This document shows positions 39,260 to 42,500 of a stretch of 42,500 bases of DNA, one piece after another; position 1 is the first letter of the stretch, and each line of letters begins with the position of its first letter. This DNA comes from Alphaproteobacteria bacterium bin98 (GTDB lineage: Bacteria; Pseudomonadota; Alphaproteobacteria; Bin98): NCBI GenBank assembly GCA_002238905.1, contig MPNG01000012.1:1-42500 (forward strand), given 5' to 3'. The translations under genes were made by a program, and so were the position numbers. Below the pieces are notes generated by a model that ran no database searches, was not told the DNA's origin, and saw only the letters and a list, made by a program, of their open reading frames with translations.

Positions 39260-40366
39260 TTGAAAAAGTTTATTTATATATTTTTGATGCTATTTTTTGC
39301 TTTGCATACTTCTGCTGAAGCGGGTATTTTGCGTCGTCAAAAAAGCAGCATAGGGCCAGAGGTGATGGCAGATGATGGTGTCGCAGAGACTGCCGCGCCA
39401 GATGAACCGAAGAGGAGAGGTCTTCGTGGCAAAATCAAAGGTGCTTTCGGAAAATTTGGCAAGGTTTTTAAAGATTCTGCTGTGGGAAGCGTTGTAGGCA
39501 GCGTCCAAAAAAAGGTAGATGATAAGAGGGCAAAATCGCAAGTCGCTAAGGCTAAGTGTCAAAACACTAAGGTGAGTTTTCTAGAAGGTATACTTGCTGT
39601 AGACGGAGTGGGGGGTATAGCGGATTTGATAGGAGAGCGAGAACAAGACTGTTCAGCCAAAGAGCACAGGAAGACTGTGCAAGTTTTTTGTGACAATTTT
39701 TGTGCAAAAGATGCTAAAGGTGGAGTTCGGGAAGAGTGTGCGCCTTTATGTTCTGCATATGCGACAGAGGTGCAGAAGAACGCGAAAACTAAAAAGCAAA
39801 GAAGGCTTGCTGCAGCACTTGCTTCTGTGCAACAAGATCAGGGACAGGCTGTGAATAGAGATGTGGCGAATGCAGAAAATATTTTGAGAACTGCAGATCT
39901 GACAAAAAAAGATGCATCAGCCTTTAAAAAAGGGATTAAAAAAGCAGAGAAATCTGGATCTTCTTTTGCTAAATTTGTGTATGCTTACTGCACTGTTTCT
40001 AGGAAAAAAGTGGAAGTATACGAAGAAATGAGTAAAACACAGAGAACGAGCATCGCTCCGCAAGCATTGCTTGAGGCGCATCGATCAGTTTTTCAAGCTA
40101 AAGGTCAGTTGGATCAAGCTGTGGCGTTCTTAGCTGTTATGAGTGAAAGCCAAGAGTTGGAGCCTGCTGTGCGCACATTCTGTCAATCACTTTCAAAGGA
40201 AGATTACGCAAAATTGGAATCTTATGAAAGCGCTTTTGGTGATTACGACGATGTTGATTATCCTGATGATTCTTTTGAGGAAGATGATGATTCTTTTGAG
40301 GAAGATGATGTCACAACACCAATGCTAGCAAGGCAAAGAACTTCTTTAAGAAAAAGAAGGAAGTGA
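39260..40366 (+). CDS. Secreted cysteine-rich protein, twin CX3C motif, acidic tail
   Basis: A 368-residue protein of unknown family. The TTG start is supported by AGGGAGGA about six nt upstream and by the signal peptide it yields (K-K at 2-3, hydrophobic core, cleavage likely after A-E-A near residue 21). A Lys/Gly-rich linker (residues 50-95) precedes a cysteine domain: C100, C131, then C144-x3-C148, 11 residues, C160-x3-C164. The following 150 residues look helical. The C-terminus has an exact two-copy acidic repeat (DDSFEED) and ends very basic (about the last 14 residues). Seven residues around the motif align with the next gene, which begins 14 bp downstream, so they are probably paralogues. 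Confidence 0.75.
   Translation: MKKFIYIFLMLFFALHTSAEAGILRRQKSSIGPEVMADDGVAETAAPDEPKRRGLRGKIKGAFGKFGKVFKDSAVGSVVGSVQKKVDDKRAKSQVAKAKCQNTKVSFLEGILAVDGVGGIADLIGEREQDCSAKEHRKTVQVFCDNFCAKDAKGGVREECAPLCSAYATEVQKNAKTKKQRRLAAALASVQQDQGQAVNRDVANAENILRTADLTKKDASAFKKGIKKAEKSGSSFAKFVYAYCTVSRKKVEVYEEMSKTQRTSIAPQALLEAHRSVFQAKGQLDQAVAFLAVMSESQELEPAVRTFCQSLSKEDYAKLESYESAFGDYDDVDYPDDSFEEDDDSFEEDDVTTPMLARQRTSLRKRRK
40265..40306 (+). repeat. Exact two-copy 21-bp tandem repeat in acidic tail
   Basis: Units 40265-40285 and 40286-40306 are identical and each encodes DDSFEED. Being in frame and identical at the third codon positions, they are a recent duplication. Confidence 0.9.
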
Positions 40367-40380
40367 TAATTGAGGAAATT

Positions 40381-41355
40381 ATGATGAAAATAAGAAATTT
40401 AATAATATTGCTATGCTTGCCGGGATTTGTTTTTTCTGCAAAAGTGGTAGCGCCTAAAAAACTTGTAAAGATTGATGATAAGATAATATCTGCTGTAGGT
40501 GGGGTTAAGCGTGCAGCGCTTGCAAAACTCTGCAAAAAAGTAGAGCCGGGCGATGGAATGTTTGGTGTGTGTGTGAAGCACCTTTGGTGTCAACGAGACC
40601 CTATTTTAAGCGTTAAAGGTATAGACACTCATCTCAATAATGATGCCGATCTTGATGATTTAAAGGAAGAAATGGATCGCTTGAAAGGGCGCAATTGCCC
40701 TGCGCAGCTTACTGAGGATCTGAGAAAGGATGTGTGCTTCAGATTCTGTGCAGAATCTGATTGCTCTGCAGAGTGTCAAGCATTTTGTTCTCCTTTGAGA
40801 TATACACTTTACCGCGAAGTCTTTAATGTGAAAGCAAAGATGCATGATAAGATTGCGGGCCTCGCATCGTGTGTGGGGAATGCAGACCCATCTCCTACTG
40901 CATACACCGCTGCTGATTTGTATTATCGTAAGTATACTGGAAAAGCTTATAAGGCGTTGTTGAAGTTTTCACAAAAAGAGATCATGCTTGTTACAAAGAT
41001 GAAGAAATCTCTATTGAGCTATAATATTGCGCGTGAAATTCTTACTCGTGTTTGGAATCAAAATGCTTCAATTCATGCACCAAGCAGTAATGCATCAGGA
41101 GAGATGTTGGCGAGCAATGCTTTTCTGCGTGGTGTGTCATCAGTTGCGTTAAAGTCTAAATTAACTTACAAATCAGAAGCATGGTCTAAACTTTTTGATA
41201 TATTCGTGAAGGAGCTAAACGATGTTGCTACTTTGGATGCTGTTGAGAGAACAAATCCAAATTCTGAGTTTGCAGCGAGCAGGCAGAAGACGCGTGCCCG
41301 TCAAGACGCAAGTGGTGTGAGAAAAAAAGAGAGCAAAAAAGCGGCAAAAAGATAA
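40381..41355 (+). CDS. Secreted cysteine-rich protein, twin CX3C motif
   Basis: A 324-residue protein of unknown family from ATG 40381; GAGGA lies about five nt upstream, and GTG 40363 overlaps the preceding stop. A signal peptide is clear (residues 1-20, ending F-V-F-S-A). The cysteine domain has C51, C64, C70, then C106, 12 residues, C119-x3-C123, 8 residues, C132-x3-C136, with C128 between. The C-x12-CX3C...CX3C-S/P spacing matches the previous protein (12 residues before its first CX3C as well). The rest is helical with a Lys-rich C-terminus. The pair ends at the strong terminator 41376-41413. Likely periplasmic or secreted and disulfide-bonded, by inference. Confidence 0.75.
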   Translation: MMKIRNLIILLCLPGFVFSAKVVAPKKLVKIDDKIISAVGGVKRAALAKLCKKVEPGDGMFGVCVKHLWCQRDPILSVKGIDTHLNNDADLDDLKEEMDRLKGRNCPAQLTEDLRKDVCFRFCAESDCSAECQAFCSPLRYTLYREVFNVKAKMHDKIAGLASCVGNADPSPTAYTAADLYYRKYTGKAYKALLKFSQKEIMLVTKMKKSLLSYNIAREILTRVWNQNASIHAPSSNASGEMLASNAFLRGVSSVALKSKLTYKSEAWSKLFDIFVKELNDVATLDAVERTNPNSEFAASRQKTRARQDASGVRKKESKKAAKR

Positions 41356-41375
41356 GGCCCGCTCTTTTTAAGATG

Positions 41376-41413
41376 ATGGCTGAGAGTATTTGTGTACTCT
41401 CAGCCATTTTTTT
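41376..41413 (+). terminator. Rho-independent terminator after the cysteine-rich pair
   Basis: A hairpin with a stem of about 12 bp (ATGGCTGAGAGTA paired with TACTCTCAGCCAT, short TTG-rich loop) directly followed by seven T. Confidence 0.93.
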
Positions 41414-41425
41414 AGATCAAAAGCG

Positions 41426-41576
41426 GTGATTGCGTGTGTGGGAGTAGCAAGTGCTGTTGTGAGGTAGGTGTTGCAATTTTTGGTTGCGCGATATTTAGAG
41501 AAAAATTGCAAAAATACCAATTTAGGTGATAGCTTCTCTCGCGCAAGTGTTACGCAATCACATTTATCGTTGCTAC
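41426..41576. other. Non-coding stretch with nested inverted repeats
   Basis: No credible gene is seen here. Perfect inverted repeats are crowded: GTGATTGCGT (41426-41435) with ACGCAATCAC (41552-41561); TTGCAATTTTT (41471-41481) with AAAAATTGCAA (41501-41511); TTGCGCGA (41484-41491) with TCGCGCAA (41539-41546); AGAGAA (41497-41502) with TTCTCT (41534-41539); and GTAGCAA (41444-41450) with TTGCTAC (41570-41576). Some exclude each other and the last would form a pseudoknot with the first. This suggests a structured RNA or a switching element; strand is unknown. Confidence 0.5.
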
Positions 41577-41890
41577 ACAAATGAGATATAAAATAATGTA
41601 GAAGGTGAATGGATTATCTTGAAAGATGATGCTCAATGAAGCATTGGAGGATCGGGTTGTAAAAGATGTGTGTGTGAAAATTGATGAATACTCCGCTCAC
41701 TTGCATTTCTCTTTTAGAGCAATGTTTTGTCGAGAAGTGTCAATATATGATCAGATTGTTGTCGTTGTGGTGTGTTGAGTGCTCATGCGGTCATCTGATT
41801 TGTGTGCCACAAACATCAGAATGATGCCTATAAGAAGACATTGCCGTTTGATAGAAAGAGAGCACCTTTCTTATTAACATGAATAATGCG
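41577..41890. other. Non-coding spacer with one strong hairpin
   Basis: No gene is supported. At 41794-41820 TCTGA pairs with TCAGA and TTTGTG with CACAAA around a three-base loop, with a two-base bulge. No T-tract follows, so it is not an intrinsic terminator. The rest shows nothing I can name. Confidence 0.4.
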
Positions 41891-42198
41891 TTGATTCGTT
41901 ACTATATAGTGTGTGATAGGTTTGCATTAACCTGCGTCGCAACCTTTCTATAAATGAAATTTGACGTATCAATAGACACTATCCCTGAGGAATTGTGGCG
42001 CTGGCCTTTATGCTGATCTCAGATGTAGTAGGTTTTTATAGTGAAATGCGGTTTTGGATTCATTGAAGAAAGTTTTTTAGCACTTAAAGTGGTGGGGCTG
42101 AGAAGATTCTGCATCATCAAAACGTAAGATTAATCTAAAAATATGGGCGATCGTTGCAAAAGAAGGAAGGAAAAAAGAAATTTGTGAGTGTAAACGAT
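41891..42198 (+). ncRNA. Candidate structured ncRNA, copy A of tandem element
   Basis: About 270 bp (41891-42158) recur as copy B starting at 42229, roughly 75% identical with indels and no shared open frame. Helices visible here: AGGTT (41918-41922) with AACCT (41941-41945), capped by GCA/TGC (41924-41926, 41933-41935); CTGAG (41985-41989) with CTCAG (42018-42022); CACT with AGTG around 42081-42091. ATAGTGT near 41906 can also pair with ACACTAT near 41976. An intrinsic terminator lies 40 bp after the conserved block. No match to 6S, RNase P, SRP RNA or tmRNA signatures was recognised. Confidence 0.55.
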
Positions 42199-42230
42199 AA
42201 AAAAGAGAGGGGTGATTCTCCTCTTTTTTT
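42199..42230 (+). terminator. Rho-independent terminator after copy A
   Basis: An A-rich arm ending AGAGGGG pairs with CTCCTCT and the T-tract behind it around a TGATT loop, then seven T. The A-tract on the left could make it work in both directions. Confidence 0.85.
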
Positions 42231-42500
42231 GATATTCATGCTTTATAGTGCGTGATAGGTTGCGTTTTTACGTAACAACCTTTCTAGAAAACTGTAAATT
42301 TTACGTATGAAGATGAAGCTATATCTCGGATTGAGGGATTGTGGCGTTGCCTTATACTCTCTCAGAGGAAGTGGTTGCTAGTGAAATAAGGGTTTTGATT
42401 CATTGCAGAAAGTTTTTTCATACTGATCAGTGCTGAGGATGAGAGGATTCTGCATTATCACAATGTAAGATGAAGCTAAAAATATGGGTGATCGTTAAAA
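42229..42500 (+). ncRNA. Candidate structured ncRNA, copy B, cut by window end
   Basis: The second copy of the element, offset from copy A by 338-341 bp. The same helices are kept with changed bases: AGGTTG (42257-42262) with CAACCT (42276-42281) and a CGT/ACG cap (42263-42265, 42270-42272) replacing GCA/TGC; TTGAG (42331-42335) with CTCAG (42361-42365), a wobble replacing a C-G pair; ACTGATCAGT (about 42422-42431) in place of the copy A CACT/AGTG hairpin. Any terminator of this copy would lie beyond the window. Confidence 0.5.

Noticed and set aside
40311-40593. Minus-strand frames opposite the cysteine-rich gene pair
   Set aside because: They overlap two well-supported plus-strand genes with signal peptides and Shine-Dalgarno sites and show no signal of their own.
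41368-41580. A 70-codon minus-strand open frame with several cysteines
   Set aside because: It spans the terminator hairpin and the nested inverted repeats, has no good start region and no recognisable features; the RNA structure explains the conservation-like pattern better.
41891-42500. Identification as tmRNA, 6S RNA, SRP RNA or RNase P RNA
   Set aside because: None of the conserved cores I know (tmRNA T-arm and tag frame, SRP tetraloop domain, RNase P GAGGAAAGTC-type core, 6S bubble) could be found in either copy.

Overview
The window is a gene-dense piece of a bacterial chromosome (roughly 42% GC by eye). The gene set and order (infA next to maf, a 55-residue cysteine-free L33, the yfgM-like/bamB/der block, mreBCD-mrdA-rodA) fit an alphaproteobacterium. 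Compact spacing, overlapping genes and moderate GC suggest a host-associated lineage such as Holosporales or a relative, but that placement is inference. No phage, insertion sequence, CRISPR array or rRNA operon was seen. Four tRNA genes are present.

Layout. 1-1.3 kb: the 3' part of a long coiled-coil protein with internal repeats. 1.4-4.7 kb (+): yfgM-like TPR protein, bamB and der, all overlapping. 4.7-7.4 kb (-): infA, maf, metG and a small membrane protein. 7.5-13.2 kb (+): a HAD-IIA phosphatase, then a tight run of a KefB-type cation/proton antiporter, a small secreted cysteine-rich protein, an AtoE-type short-chain fatty acid transporter and a DASS-type anion transporter. 13.2-17.3 kb: tRNA-Arg (-), rpmG, tRNA-Thr, yebC, ruvC, ruvA, ruvB and an unknown secreted protein (+). 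17.2-28.5 kb (-): one long leftward run, bamD, recN, ligA, a DsbA-like thiol oxidoreductase, mreB, mreC, mreD, mrdA, rodA, tRNA-Lys and an O-methyltransferase. 28.6-30.6 kb: tRNA-His and ftsY (+) converging on an rluD-type pseudouridine synthase (-). 30.6-34.8 kb (+): a complete CUT1-type sugar ABC importer. 34.9-39.2 kb (+): uvrC, a uvrD/pcrA helicase and a 2TM-domain protein. 39.3-41.4 kb (+): two secreted cysteine-rich proteins ending at a strong terminator. 41.4-42.5 kb: no convincing protein gene.

Most genes are housekeeping: cell shape (MreBCD, PBP2, RodA), outer-membrane assembly (BamB, BamD), recombination and repair (RuvABC, RecN, LigA, UvrC, UvrD) and translation (IF-1, MetG, Der, FtsY, L33). 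The less ordinary parts are four. (i) Three secreted proteins share a twin CX3C cysteine motif with the spacing style of mitochondrial small TIM chaperones. (ii) The last 1.1 kb holds two diverged copies (period about 340 bp) of a non-coding element whose helices are kept by covariation, the first followed by an intrinsic terminator, plus a separate stretch of nested inverted repeats; these look like uncharacterised structured RNAs. (iii) Three of the four tRNA genes end only 4, 5 and 11 nt before the start codon of a protein gene that has no visible Shine-Dalgarno sequence. (iv) IF-1 carries a 13-residue internal insertion.
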